Shown: piece by piece, positions 1-7,292 of the stretch
Layout: every line of letters starts with the position of its first letter
How positions within the stretch are numbered: position 1 is the first letter of the stretch
DNA from: Candidatus Bathyarchaeum sp.
Lineage (GTDB): Archaea; Thermoproteota; Bathyarchaeia; Bathyarchaeales; Bathyarchaeaceae
Direction of reading: 5' to 3'
DNA: 26,392 bases
Assembly (NCBI GenBank): GCA_003096235.1
Contig: PIXT01000140.1
Location: forward strand, 1-26,392
The notes under the pieces: model-generated
Database searches by the model: none
Told to the model about the DNA's origin: nothing
The model's input: only the letters and a program-made list of their open reading frames with translations
Translations under genes and position numbers: made by a program

Positions 1-180
1 TGCAAGAATCTACCTGTCATACTGATCAAGGAAGCCGTCGACAAAGGCAATTGGGCAAAAGCCGAAAAACTAGGGGCTGCATATTGTGACAATTGTGGTC
101 ACTGTTCATTTGTTTGTCCCGCAAGAATCGATCTGAAATCTGCAGTCGTTTCTGCTAGAGATAAAATCAAAAAGCAATAA
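1..180 (+). CDS. RnfC-like 4Fe-4S electron-transfer protein, C-terminal fragment (5' end outside window)
   Basis: Only the last 59 codons are present, open from base 1 to a TAA. The readable piece has an isolated Cys at its first residue, a short charged helix (VDKGNWAKAEKLGA), then CDNCGHCSFVCP, a CxxCxxCxxxCP ferredoxin motif that binds a [4Fe-4S] cluster. The order 'Cys, hydrophobic stretch, K/R-G-x-W/x-x-A-E-x-LGA, CxxCGxCxxxCP' resembles the C-terminus of RnfC/NqrA-like subunits of membrane electron-transport complexes. That family assignment is from remembered pattern only. Other dicluster ferredoxins could end similarly. The gene is followed by a strong hairpin at 199-222. Confidence 0.55.
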   Translation, partial: CKNLPVILIKEAVDKGNWAKAEKLGAAYCDNCGHCSFVCPARIDLKSAVVSARDKIKKQ

Positions 181-198
181 CTGCTCTAAAACTCAAAA

Positions 199-237
199 AT
201 GTGCGCAAAAAATTGCGCACATACCTGTTATTTTTTA
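199..237 (+). terminator. Perfect 10-bp hairpin plus T-rich tract after the RnfC-like gene
   Basis: ATGTGCGCAA (199-208) and TTGCGCACAT (213-222) are exact reverse complements around an AAAA loop, followed by a T-rich stretch at 227-237. It begins 19 bases after the stop codon. The shape is that of a bacterial intrinsic terminator. Archaeal RNA polymerase mainly uses oligo-T, so the stem could instead protect the 3' end or be a protein-binding site. Confidence 0.6.
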
Positions 238-400
238 TCAATATTTTAAATGTTGTTTTGTTTAAAACGAATTTGCAAAGTTATTTGTTGTTATTATTCC
301 ATTTTTATTCAATTTTTCTTTTTTTACTTGTGGTCTTTTAGTGGTGAATTTTATGCTGTTCTAGCCAATGTTTAATGTTGCTGGCAAGTGGTGAATACAC

Positions 401-410
401 AAAATATAAA
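401..410 (+). promoter_or_regulatory. Putative TATA box for the 457 membrane protein gene
   Basis: AAAATATAAA lies 47 bases before the ATG. A start of transcription about 25 bases downstream would give a leader of roughly 20-30 bases. Judged by eye from an A/T-rich region, so moderate at best. Confidence 0.35.
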
Positions 411-456
411 TGTAGAATGGTGGTAAAAGTGAAAAACGAAAAAGGACTGATCAAAA

Positions 457-1074
457 ATGGCAAGTTGGACTGATTGGAAACTAAACGACATTATCTATGG
501 ACTGGTATTACCCATTATAGTTGCGTTCTTGATTATAATCTTCCCCTTGGAACTCCGAGGAATCCTTCAAGAAGTTGATTCTAGCGGCACTCTAAATGCC
601 ATCCTTGTAGATGGACTTGGCGAAGCACTTCTGACAGTTGCTATTCCATTGTTTGCTGGGCTAATTTGGAACAAATGGGCTGGAGGCGGCGCAGGCTTCA
701 TTTGCGGTAGCATATACGCTTTGTATGTCAACGACGTTTACGCAGCTGCCCAATTGTTCCAAGCGAACATGATGATTGGAGATATCGCAAATCTTGGATT
801 CGTTGTATCTGCTATGTTAGTCGGGTTTATTGCTGGGTCACTAAATAGAGGATCTTATAGCTTCCGAAGAATGTTAGTTGCTGCACTAGTTGCCGGAATG
901 GTTGCTGGTTCATTCCAGTTATGGACCTCGTTGGCTTCTCCGATTAACATGATAACTGACATACCTTACTCTGCATTCCTTATACTGCTCCCGAGGATAA
1001 TCTACGGTGTTATCATACCGATCTTCGTGACGCTCTTCGGATGGTTTGGTATATCGCCAAGACAAATGATGTAA
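457..1074 (+). CDS. Hypothetical multi-pass membrane protein (205 aa)
   Basis: I do not recognise the family. The protein has about six hydrophobic segments, near residues 12-30, 54-71, 76-93, 108-129, 138-155 and 172-198. The loops are short, with few charges. Gly/Ala-rich helices (GGGAGFICG at 76-84, VAALVAGMVAG at 141-151) suggest tight packing. No catalytic motif or signal peptide is seen. The N-terminus (MASWTDWKLND) is probably cytoplasmic. A basic loop NRGSYSFRR (130-138) would also be cytoplasmic by the positive-inside rule. The ATG follows a weak AAGGA-like sequence at 442-446. It stands alone, with about 280 bases before it and 195 after it, so it is probably a single-gene transcript. 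Confidence 0.75.
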   Translation: MASWTDWKLNDIIYGLVLPIIVAFLIIIFPLELRGILQEVDSSGTLNAILVDGLGEALLTVAIPLFAGLIWNKWAGGGAGFICGSIYALYVNDVYAAAQLFQANMMIGDIANLGFVVSAMLVGFIAGSLNRGSYSFRRMLVAALVAGMVAGSFQLWTSLASPINMITDIPYSAFLILLPRIIYGVIIPIFVTLFGWFGISPRQMM

Positions 1075-1107
1075 CCCCCTTGCACACACTATCAATCAAC
1101 ACATCCC

Positions 1108-1123
1108 TTTCTTTTTTTATTTT
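1108..1123 (+). terminator. Oligo-T stop after the 457 gene
   Basis: A T-rich run (TTTCTTTTTTTATTTT) about 35 bases past the stop codon fits the archaeal pattern of U-tract termination. There is no stem in front of it. Confidence 0.45.
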
Positions 1124-1269
1124 AGTACCTTCTAGTTTTTGCTAATCAACATGAGGCTAATCAGACACATCATTTCATTACATTGTTTTCAATGTGACGC
1201 GCTTATGTAAAACCTATTAAGCATGTGGTTTCTTGTATCTGTTAACTGATAACTGTTCAGGGAAGAAAT

Positions 1270-2655
1270 ATGAAGTCGCATGTAACTCTTGTGAATCCAC
1301 CATACCCAAAGGGCGCTCATCAACATCCTCCTTTCACTCCTTTAGGTCTTGGATATCTGGCTGCGGTTTTAGAAAAAAATGATTATGAAGTTGATGTGAT
1401 CGATTGCCAAGCCCTAGGAATATCCTATGCTGATTTTAGACGCGAAATAAGTAAACGTCGACCTGATGTTGTTGGAATGACCTCAACTACGCTTACTTAC
1501 AAGTCTGCGTTAAAGATAGCAAAAATTGCTAAAGAGGTGCACCCCAACTGTTTGACTGCTCTTGGGGGATGCCACGTTACGTTTTGGGATGATAAGGCCT
1601 TGCAAGAAAGTCCATACTTGGATGTTGTTGTAAGAAAAGAGGGCGAAAACACGATAATTGAGCTTATGGAAAGGTTGGAGGCAGGTAAGGACTTTGCTGA
1701 TGTTCTAGGCATAACGTTTAGAGATGGTGAAAAAATTGTGCAGAATCCCGATAGGCCTTACATACAAGACCTTGATAGTTTACCCTTTCCAGCTCATCAT
1801 CTTTGGCCTATTGATCGTCTACGAAAATACGGGAAAGTAATGTTTCCATTAATGACGAGTAGAGGGTGTACCTTTTGGTGTGAATTCTGTTCGGCGGTAA
1901 GGATGTTCGGTCGCGGATATCGGATGCGAAGTGCAAAAAATGTGGTTGATGAGATGGAGCATCTTCACAAAACTTTCGGAGCAGACAGTTTTACTTTTTA
2001 TGATGACGCGTTCACTGTGGACCAGTCTAGAGTTGAGGATATCTGCAACGAAATTCACAGCAGAAAACTGAAAATAACTTGGGATTGTGGAACCCGCGTT
2101 GACATGGTTACAAAAGAACTGCTCCAGAAAATGAGAAAAGCTGGATGCATTGCTGTGTGGTTCGGTGTTGAGGCTGGTTCCCAGGAGGTTATAGATGCTA
2201 TGGGAAAAGGATTTACTGCAAACAAAACAAAGAAAGCCTTTAAAATGGCACAAGACGCTGGATTAATGACTATTGCAAGCGTAGTTTTAGGTTTTCCAGG
2301 TGAAACCCGAGAAACCGCGATGAAAACCATCAAATTTGTTGAAGAAATCAAACCTGATGATGTTGGCTACTATATAGCAACACCTTATCCTGGAACTCCG
2401 ATGGCTGATCACGTGAAGAAAATGGGATGGCTAAGAATAACTGACTTTGACAAGTATGACACAGCAACACCCATCTTTGAGTTGCCAACATTAACTATGC
2501 GTGAGGTCAGAGAAATCCGCGAAAAAGCTTTTCACAGCTTTTATCTTCGTCCCACCTACATCGTTCATATGTTTACTAAGGGCGGAACATATGGTTTTTC
2601 AGCAACACGAACAGCTTTTGCGCATCTTCTCAGAGCAATAAAAGCCAAATTATAA
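1270..2655 (+). CDS. B12-binding domain radical SAM protein (BchE/HpnP/Grs-like class B)
   Basis: Residues 1-150 form a cobalamin-binding-type Rossmann domain (TLVNPPYP at 6-13; PLGLGYLAAVLE at 24-35; VVGMTSTT at 67-74; ALGGCHVTF at 97-105) without the classical DxHxxG, as usual for this class. Residues 190-390 form a radical SAM barrel with the cluster motif GCTFWCEFC, cysteines 200, 204 and 207. Later blocks FGVEAGSQE (298-306) and GFPGET (341-346) are typical of the family. Such enzymes methylate, cyclise or rearrange unreactive carbons using SAM and often cobalamin. Known members act on hopanoids, chlorophylls, tetraether rings and antibiotics. The substrate here cannot be read from sequence. 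The ATG follows a GGGAAG sequence at about 1259-1264. A methyltransferase gene follows after 30 bases. Confidence 0.85.
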   Translation: MKSHVTLVNPPYPKGAHQHPPFTPLGLGYLAAVLEKNDYEVDVIDCQALGISYADFRREISKRRPDVVGMTSTTLTYKSALKIAKIAKEVHPNCLTALGGCHVTFWDDKALQESPYLDVVVRKEGENTIIELMERLEAGKDFADVLGITFRDGEKIVQNPDRPYIQDLDSLPFPAHHLWPIDRLRKYGKVMFPLMTSRGCTFWCEFCSAVRMFGRGYRMRSAKNVVDEMEHLHKTFGADSFTFYDDAFTVDQSRVEDICNEIHSRKLKITWDCGTRVDMVTKELLQKMRKAGCIAVWFGVEAGSQEVIDAMGKGFTANKTKKAFKMAQDAGLMTIASVVLGFPGETRETAMKTIKFVEEIKPDDVGYYIATPYPGTPMADHVKKMGWLRITDFDKYDTATPIFELPTLTMREVREIREKAFHSFYLRPTYIVHMFTKGGTYGFSATRTAFAHLLRAIKAKL

Positions 2656-2685
2656 TCGTCTATGAACTTGAAAACTTGAGGGCTA

Positions 2686-3513
2686 GTGCAGTTGTTTTTA
2701 GTAGGAAATCTTCAAGATAAAATTCATGAAGCAAACGTTACAGTTCATAGGTCTGAAGCAAAATATTACGATTTGATTCATCCAGAAATCTATAGCAAGC
2801 GTGAACAGAACAGGCTTTACTCTACCCTGAAAATGGTTGATAAGCTTGTAGCTTGTGATCAGGAGCGCACAAAAAAGGCTCTTGATTTTGGGGCAGGTAC
2901 AGGAAATTTAACTGGTAAACTTTTACAGTTGGGGTATAAAGTAACTGCAATAGACGGTTCTGCTGAAATGTGTAAGATTTTGGAAAAAAAGTATAAACCT
3001 TACTTAGAATCTGAACAGTTGGTTGTTGTTAATTCGTTTATAGAAGATGTGCCTTTTGATGAAGGTGAGTTTGATTTAGTTACTTGTTATTCTGTGTTGC
3101 ATCATCTGCCGGATTATATTGATGCTATACAACGGCTCACTGTTTTTTTAAGGAATGGAGGCGTTATGTATTTAGATCATGAGGTATCTCCATTTTATTG
3201 GATGCAGGAATCGGTAACTTTAGCTGAATTGGTTAAAATTTTGTATTCCCATTTTAATCGGTTGATTAACGGGCTGTATCTCAAGATTTCTGGGATAAAT
3301 GTTCCTCCTATTAATTATGAATTATCCGACTATTGGCACAATAAGGATCACCATTTGGATCATGAACAAATAGACCGCTTTTTTGAGGCAAATTTTTCTT
3401 CTTTCAAGAGAACAGATTATCACATTACTAAATCATGGTTTTTAAATCCACTTTTTTATGTTTACAAATATTCTTGTAAACCCGGAATGAGTTTTTGGGT
3501 TGCTAAGAAGTAA
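2686..3513 (+). CDS. Class I SAM-dependent methyltransferase
   Basis: The protein (275 aa) has motif I LDFGAGTGN at 66-74, the acidic end of strand 2 in TAIDGSAEM (87-95), an acidic motif II/III area EDVPFD (120-125) and DLVTCYSVLHHL (130-141), the usual signature of a Rossmann-fold methyltransferase. The C-terminal half (160-275), rich in aromatic residues, should bind the unknown substrate. It starts at GTG with GAGG a few bases upstream, 30 bases after the B12 radical SAM gene, so the two are probably co-transcribed. The gene looks more A/T-rich than its neighbours, which may hint at separate origin, but I did not compute this. Confidence 0.85.
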   Translation: MQLFLVGNLQDKIHEANVTVHRSEAKYYDLIHPEIYSKREQNRLYSTLKMVDKLVACDQERTKKALDFGAGTGNLTGKLLQLGYKVTAIDGSAEMCKILEKKYKPYLESEQLVVVNSFIEDVPFDEGEFDLVTCYSVLHHLPDYIDAIQRLTVFLRNGGVMYLDHEVSPFYWMQESVTLAELVKILYSHFNRLINGLYLKISGINVPPINYELSDYWHNKDHHLDHEQIDRFFEANFSSFKRTDYHITKSWFLNPLFYVYKYSCKPGMSFWVAKK

Positions 3514-3517
3514 TCTA

Positions 3518-3540
3518 TTTTTTTTATCTAAATCTTTTTT
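3518..3540 (+). terminator. Oligo-T tracts after the methyltransferase gene
   Basis: An unbroken run of eight T (3518-3525) begins five bases after the stop codon and is followed by a second six-T run at 3535-3540. This is a good candidate archaeal terminator separating the first two genes of the cluster from the SPASM gene. Confidence 0.5.
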
Positions 3541-3613
3541 GTACCGAAAAAACAGGTTGACTTTGTTAATAAACAAACTTTGTTCATTTCCTTTTATTTT
3601 TCTTAATCGTTTT

Positions 3614-3651
3614 CTAGGTAAGTTTATTTTTTTCATTTCCATTCTACCTAG
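3614..3651. repeat. 7-bp inverted repeat upstream of the SPASM gene
   Basis: CTAGGTA (3614-3620) pairs with TACCTAG (3645-3651) across a 24-base T-rich spacer. The right arm ends 30 bases before the ATG at 3682, where a promoter would lie, so it could be an operator. Chance occurrence is possible in A/T-rich DNA. Confidence 0.3.
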
Positions 3652-3681
3652 TATCTAAAACTGTACTCTGGAAAGATTTCA

Positions 3682-5094
3682 ATGGATTTGTTGACAAACG
3701 AAAGACTCTGGAACAGTGTTCTTAGGACGCCGCCCGTAAAATGGATGCTGAAAACTGCCTTAACCGTGTGCCCAAAATGCAAGTTGACTCCTCTTAAAAC
3801 GGCTCTAGACAATTACTCTGGCAAGAAGCACTCTTTTTGTTCTTCTTGTAGTGTGTATTCTATGGTTATAGGTTTCTGGATTGGTTTTATACAACATGCA
3901 TTAGGCGTTGAGAAGAGCCGTGTTGCTAACCTTTTTGCTGATTCTTATGTTCGGCGAGCAGTAAACAGTATAGTGTACGGGTTTGCTGAATTTGGTTTTA
4001 ATCGTCCAATACAGGTTCGTTCGCCTTTCCTTGTTGTGTGGAACTTTACATACAAATGTAACCTCAAGTGTAAGCACTGTTACTCAGACTCTGGTAATGT
4101 TTCCAAGACTGAACTCTCCACCGAGGAAGCCATGGCTGTCGTGGATCAAGTAGCAGATTTTGGTGTGACTTCATTAGCATTTTCAGGGGGTGAACCCTTG
4201 ATGCGCAAAGATTTCTTTGAAGTTGCACGTCACGCTGTTGACGCAGGATTATATGTATCCTTAGCCACGAACGGAACATTGCTTACCGAAGAAAATGTTA
4301 GAAAACTCAAGGACATTGGTGTCCATTACGTGGAAGTCAGCGTTGATGGAGCTAACGCCAAGACCCATGATTTCTTCAGGGGAAAAACTGGCGCTTTTGA
4401 GCAGACCATGCAGGGTTTAAAGAATTGTATGAACAAAAACATCTGTACATGTATAGCAATAACTGGAACAAAAAATAATCTAAAAGAAATCCCTGCAGTG
4501 CTTGAAATGGCTGAGAACATGGGAATTGACAGATTTACATTATTCAATTTTATACCAACCGGCAGAGGCAAAGAAATAGTGGCAGCTGATCCTTCTCCTC
4601 AAGAACGAGAGCAACTTTTACGTTTCTTTAACACCAAGCTGTCGGAGGACCATAAAATTGCCATATTAAGTACAACTCCTCAGCTCGCTCGAGTGGCTTT
4701 GCAGAACTGCTCTCCAACACAAGAGGACATTATAATGCCTCTTGCACACATGGAAGCCACTAAAATAAATAAAAGAGCAAAGGCTCTCGCAGACTTTATT
4801 GGAGGTTGTGGCGCTGGACGATTATATTGCGCAATCTCTCCGGAAGGGGACGTTCAACCCTGTGTCTTTATGCCATTGGTAGTTGGAAATCTAAAGACTG
4901 AGCGGCTAGAAGACATTTGGTTAAACTCCAAAGTTTTTAAGGACCTGCGGAACCGAGAAAACCTGAAAGGGCGCTGTGGTAAATGTGAATACAAGTTTGT
5001 TTGCGGAGGATGCAGAGCAAGAGCCTTCGCGTACCATGATGACTATTTAATGTCTGACCCCGGATGCATCAAAAAACTCTCGGAGGGCGATTAA
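3682..5094 (+). CDS. Radical SAM/SPASM protein (MoaA/NirJ/AhbD-like)
   Basis: The radical SAM motif is CNLKCKHC with cysteines 126, 130 and 133, followed by the SAM-contacting FSGGEPLM (167-174) and VEVSVDG (217-223). The C-terminal SPASM/twitch region has Cys 376, 383, 394, 432, 435, 441, 444 and 462 (GGCGAG..YC..PEGDVQPC.., CGKCEYKFVCGGC), enough for two auxiliary [4Fe-4S] clusters. SPASM enzymes modify peptides, tetrapyrroles or cofactors. An unusual N-terminal extension of about 115 residues carries CPKC (30-33) and CSSC (53-56), a likely zinc or iron site, then a hydrophobic stretch (59-75). The ATG has GGAAAG upstream. The DUF362 gene starts three bases after the stop. No precursor-peptide gene is evident nearby. 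The substrate is unknown. Confidence 0.85.
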   Translation: MDLLTNERLWNSVLRTPPVKWMLKTALTVCPKCKLTPLKTALDNYSGKKHSFCSSCSVYSMVIGFWIGFIQHALGVEKSRVANLFADSYVRRAVNSIVYGFAEFGFNRPIQVRSPFLVVWNFTYKCNLKCKHCYSDSGNVSKTELSTEEAMAVVDQVADFGVTSLAFSGGEPLMRKDFFEVARHAVDAGLYVSLATNGTLLTEENVRKLKDIGVHYVEVSVDGANAKTHDFFRGKTGAFEQTMQGLKNCMNKNICTCIAITGTKNNLKEIPAVLEMAENMGIDRFTLFNFIPTGRGKEIVAADPSPQEREQLLRFFNTKLSEDHKIAILSTTPQLARVALQNCSPTQEDIIMPLAHMEATKINKRAKALADFIGGCGAGRLYCAISPEGDVQPCVFMPLVVGNLKTERLEDIWLNSKVFKDLRNRENLKGRCGKCEYKFVCGGCRARAFAYHDDYLMSDPGCIKKLSEGD

Positions 5095-5097
5095 CAA

Positions 5098-6102
5098 ATG
5101 AAAACGGTGAATATGGGAATCTTCAGAACTGACTCTGGTTTAGAGTCTGCTCTAAAAGAGGCATTGAAAGCTGCTGATTGGGATAAACATATTCGGGGCA
5201 AGGTTTTCATAAAACCAAACTTGTGCTCCAAGAATTATATTCGGGGGGCTGTAACAAACCCTGAGTTACTGTTTCATTTGGTGAGTTTTCTTCGGGATAG
5301 AGCTGAAGAGGTTGTTGTTGGCGAGTCAAACGGCTACAATTACTGCTGTGATGATGCTTTAGCCTTGACTGGTGTGAAGAAGATTGTTGAACAGGCTGGC
5401 GGAACCACAATCAACCTTTCTAACGACGAAATCGTGAATGTCCAGAATCCAAAAACATTGTGTTTGAAGAATTTTCCTTTACCTAAGACTCTTGTTGAAG
5501 CTGACTCTGTTGTTGACGTTCCAGTAATGAAGACTCATGAGTTCACAAACTATAGCGGCGCCATAAAGAACCTGTTTGGCTGCATACCGAATAACAGGCG
5601 AATCTTTTTGCATCCACAGTTTGACATGGTTATGCACGATTTGCTGGTTTTGCTAAAGCCTAAGTTTGTTGTTATGGATTCTACGTTTGCCATGGAAGGA
5701 AATGGACCAAACAGGGGAATTGTCATACCCATGAATCTTGTCATGACCAGCAGTGACCTAGTTGCCATGGACAAGTTATGCTGTGAAATCATGGGCATAA
5801 ACTGGGCTGACATCAGTTACCTAAAGTTCATTGACCAGCATTATCAACAGGAAGAAATAGTGCCTCAGATAATAGGCGAAAAAATTGAGGATGTGAAGCG
5901 TCCCTTTCTGCTTCCGTATGCGGATTTGGCTGTTCGGGCTCAGCGGTGGGTATACAAAAACTATTTTCTCACCCGTCTTTGTTTCGGCACACCCTTCTTG
6001 AATATGCTGCAGGGCTGCATGAACGCCTACAGAAAGGTAGATACAGAAATCAAGGGAAAAGAGTGGGTAGACAAGCACTGGGACAACTCGTTGCCCCGTT
6101 AA
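5098..6102 (+). CDS. DUF362 domain-containing protein
   Basis: A 334-residue protein with the blocks typical of DUF362: VFIKPNLC (36-43), VVGESNGY (73-80), VPVMKTHEF (141-149), KNLFGCIP (157-164) and AMEGNGPNRG (198-207). The C-terminal 4Fe-4S ferredoxin module found in some DUF362 proteins is absent. Only scattered cysteines (43, 83, 84, 122, 162, 228, 229, 295, 307) are present. The family has no settled biochemical role that I can state. The start lies three bases after the SPASM stop, so the two are almost certainly co-translated and may act together. The stop overlaps the convergent glycosyltransferase gene by four bases. Confidence 0.85.
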   Translation: MKTVNMGIFRTDSGLESALKEALKAADWDKHIRGKVFIKPNLCSKNYIRGAVTNPELLFHLVSFLRDRAEEVVVGESNGYNYCCDDALALTGVKKIVEQAGGTTINLSNDEIVNVQNPKTLCLKNFPLPKTLVEADSVVDVPVMKTHEFTNYSGAIKNLFGCIPNNRRIFLHPQFDMVMHDLLVLLKPKFVVMDSTFAMEGNGPNRGIVIPMNLVMTSSDLVAMDKLCCEIMGINWADISYLKFIDQHYQQEEIVPQIIGEKIEDVKRPFLLPYADLAVRAQRWVYKNYFLTRLCFGTPFLNMLQGCMNAYRKVDTEIKGKEWVDKHWDNSLPR

Positions 6103-7292
6103 GTAGTCTCTAAAAGTTTATGATACAAGTCGATTACTTGGTTGGTAATCAGGTTCCAGTCAAGCTTTTCTTCTATGAGTTTTCTTCCAAGTTCACCCAT
6201 TTCTTTGGCACGGTTGGTGTCCTGTAGTAGAGCCAATACTTTTTGTGTCAGCTGCTGTGGGTCTCCGGGGTCTATTAAAAAGCCGTTTTTGTTGTCTACC
6301 AAAAATTCGGGTATTCCTCCCACTTTGGTGGAAATAACTGGAAGGGCAGTGGATTGTGCTTCAAGTATTGCGAAGGGAAAGTTTTCGTAGATTGCTGGTA
6401 GCACAAATATGTCAGAGGTAGCGTAGAGGTTTGGAAGTTTTTCGTCTGGAACGTAACCTAGAAACGTTACGTAGTCTTCGATGTCTAATTCTTTTGCCAA
6501 GTTTCGTAGGCTTTCTTCTTTTTGTTTGAATCCTGTTCCTGATATGACAAATTTTACGTTTCTTTCTTTTTCGAGAATTGGAGGAATCGACTGCAACAGA
6601 GTTTCTAGACCTTTACGGTGATAGAGACGCCCCACAAAGAGAACTATCTTCTTTTTTGTGTCTAGCCCAAATTCTTGCCGTAGCTCAGCTCTGTTTGCTC
6701 GTGGCTTGAATCTTTGTGTATCTACCCCATTGTAGATTACATGAATCTTTTTGCTATCAATTCCATAAAGCTCTGTCAGTTCATCAACAGTATATTTGCT
6801 CACGGCAATCAGGGCATCTGAGCGTTTCATCAGCTTCTTTTCGTATGACCTAAGAACAAAATTGAAGCGGAGCATCGACTTTTCATTGGGGTTTAGCTCT
6901 TTAGGGTTGTCTTTTTTTGTTACTATTGCTTCTCCTTTCCATGTTGAGTGGACTGCACAAACTAATGCCTTGGATGAATTGTTTGGTATGGCAAAACTTG
7001 GAACCAACGGAAGGTTCGCATGTATTATGTCTAAACCGTTCTGGTTGTCTATTTCTTTTATTTTTTTGGAGGCTGAGCGGGCGAATCGCCAATATCTTGT
7101 TAGGGCGTTTCCTATGCCCTTTATGTAATGGACTTTGATGCCGTTAACTGTTTTTTCTGAGTCTTGGTTGTCTCTGGCTACCACGTGAACGTTGTGTCCC
7201 ATTTTTTGGAGGCTGTGTGACAGGTAATAGACGTATGCTCCTGTTCCGCCTGAAATCGGGAAATACTCGGGAGTTACGAAGCAGACGTTCAA
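6099..7292 (-). CDS. GT4-family glycosyltransferase
   Basis: This 397-residue GT-B fold enzyme has the N-terminal acceptor domain opening FVTPEYFPISGGTGAYV (5-21). The linker-side motif is VIYNGVDTQRFKP (185-197). The nucleotide-sugar domain has FVGRLYHRKGLETLL (219-233) and the retaining GT4 signature ENFPFAILE, with Glu303 and Glu311 as the E-x7-E pair. It transfers a sugar from an NDP-sugar to an unknown acceptor, probably at the cytoplasmic membrane face. The start is TTG, overlapping the TGA of the upstream GT2 gene (TTGA), which implies translational coupling. It is convergent with the DUF362 gene, with a four-base overlap of the stops. Confidence 0.9.
   Translation of the reverse strand: MNVCFVTPEYFPISGGTGAYVYYLSHSLQKMGHNVHVVARDNQDSEKTVNGIKVHYIKGIGNALTRYWRFARSASKKIKEIDNQNGLDIIHANLPLVPSFAIPNNSSKALVCAVHSTWKGEAIVTKKDNPKELNPNEKSMLRFNFVLRSYEKKLMKRSDALIAVSKYTVDELTELYGIDSKKIHVIYNGVDTQRFKPRANRAELRQEFGLDTKKKIVLFVGRLYHRKGLETLLQSIPPILEKERNVKFVISGTGFKQKEESLRNLAKELDIEDYVTFLGYVPDEKLPNLYATSDIFVLPAIYENFPFAILEAQSTALPVISTKVGGIPEFLVDNKNGFLIDPGDPQQLTQKVLALLQDTNRAKEMGELGRKLIEEKLDWNLITNQVIDLYHKLLETT

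Noticed and set aside
181..456. Search for tRNA or repeats in this and the other intergenic regions
   Set aside because: No cloverleaf, no GGTTCRA T-loop in context, no spaced direct repeats of CRISPR type, and no terminal inverted repeats or transposase fragments were seen.
1075..1269. Small stem ACATTG-TTTT-CAATGT and a GTTA/TAAC repeat before the B12 radical SAM gene
   Set aside because: Six base pairs or fewer in A/T-rich spacer, no T tract or conserved site; likely chance.
1497..2351. Minus-strand frames of 71-134 aa inside the B12 radical SAM gene
   Set aside because: They are antisense of a conserved enzyme with intact motifs; no ribosome sites and no domain-like sequence.
3442..3642. 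A 66-aa minus-strand frame rich in Lys and Asn across the end of the methyltransferase gene
   Set aside because: It overlaps the coding end of a well-supported gene and the T-rich spacer; its Lys-rich composition is what antisense of T-runs gives, and it has no ribosome site.
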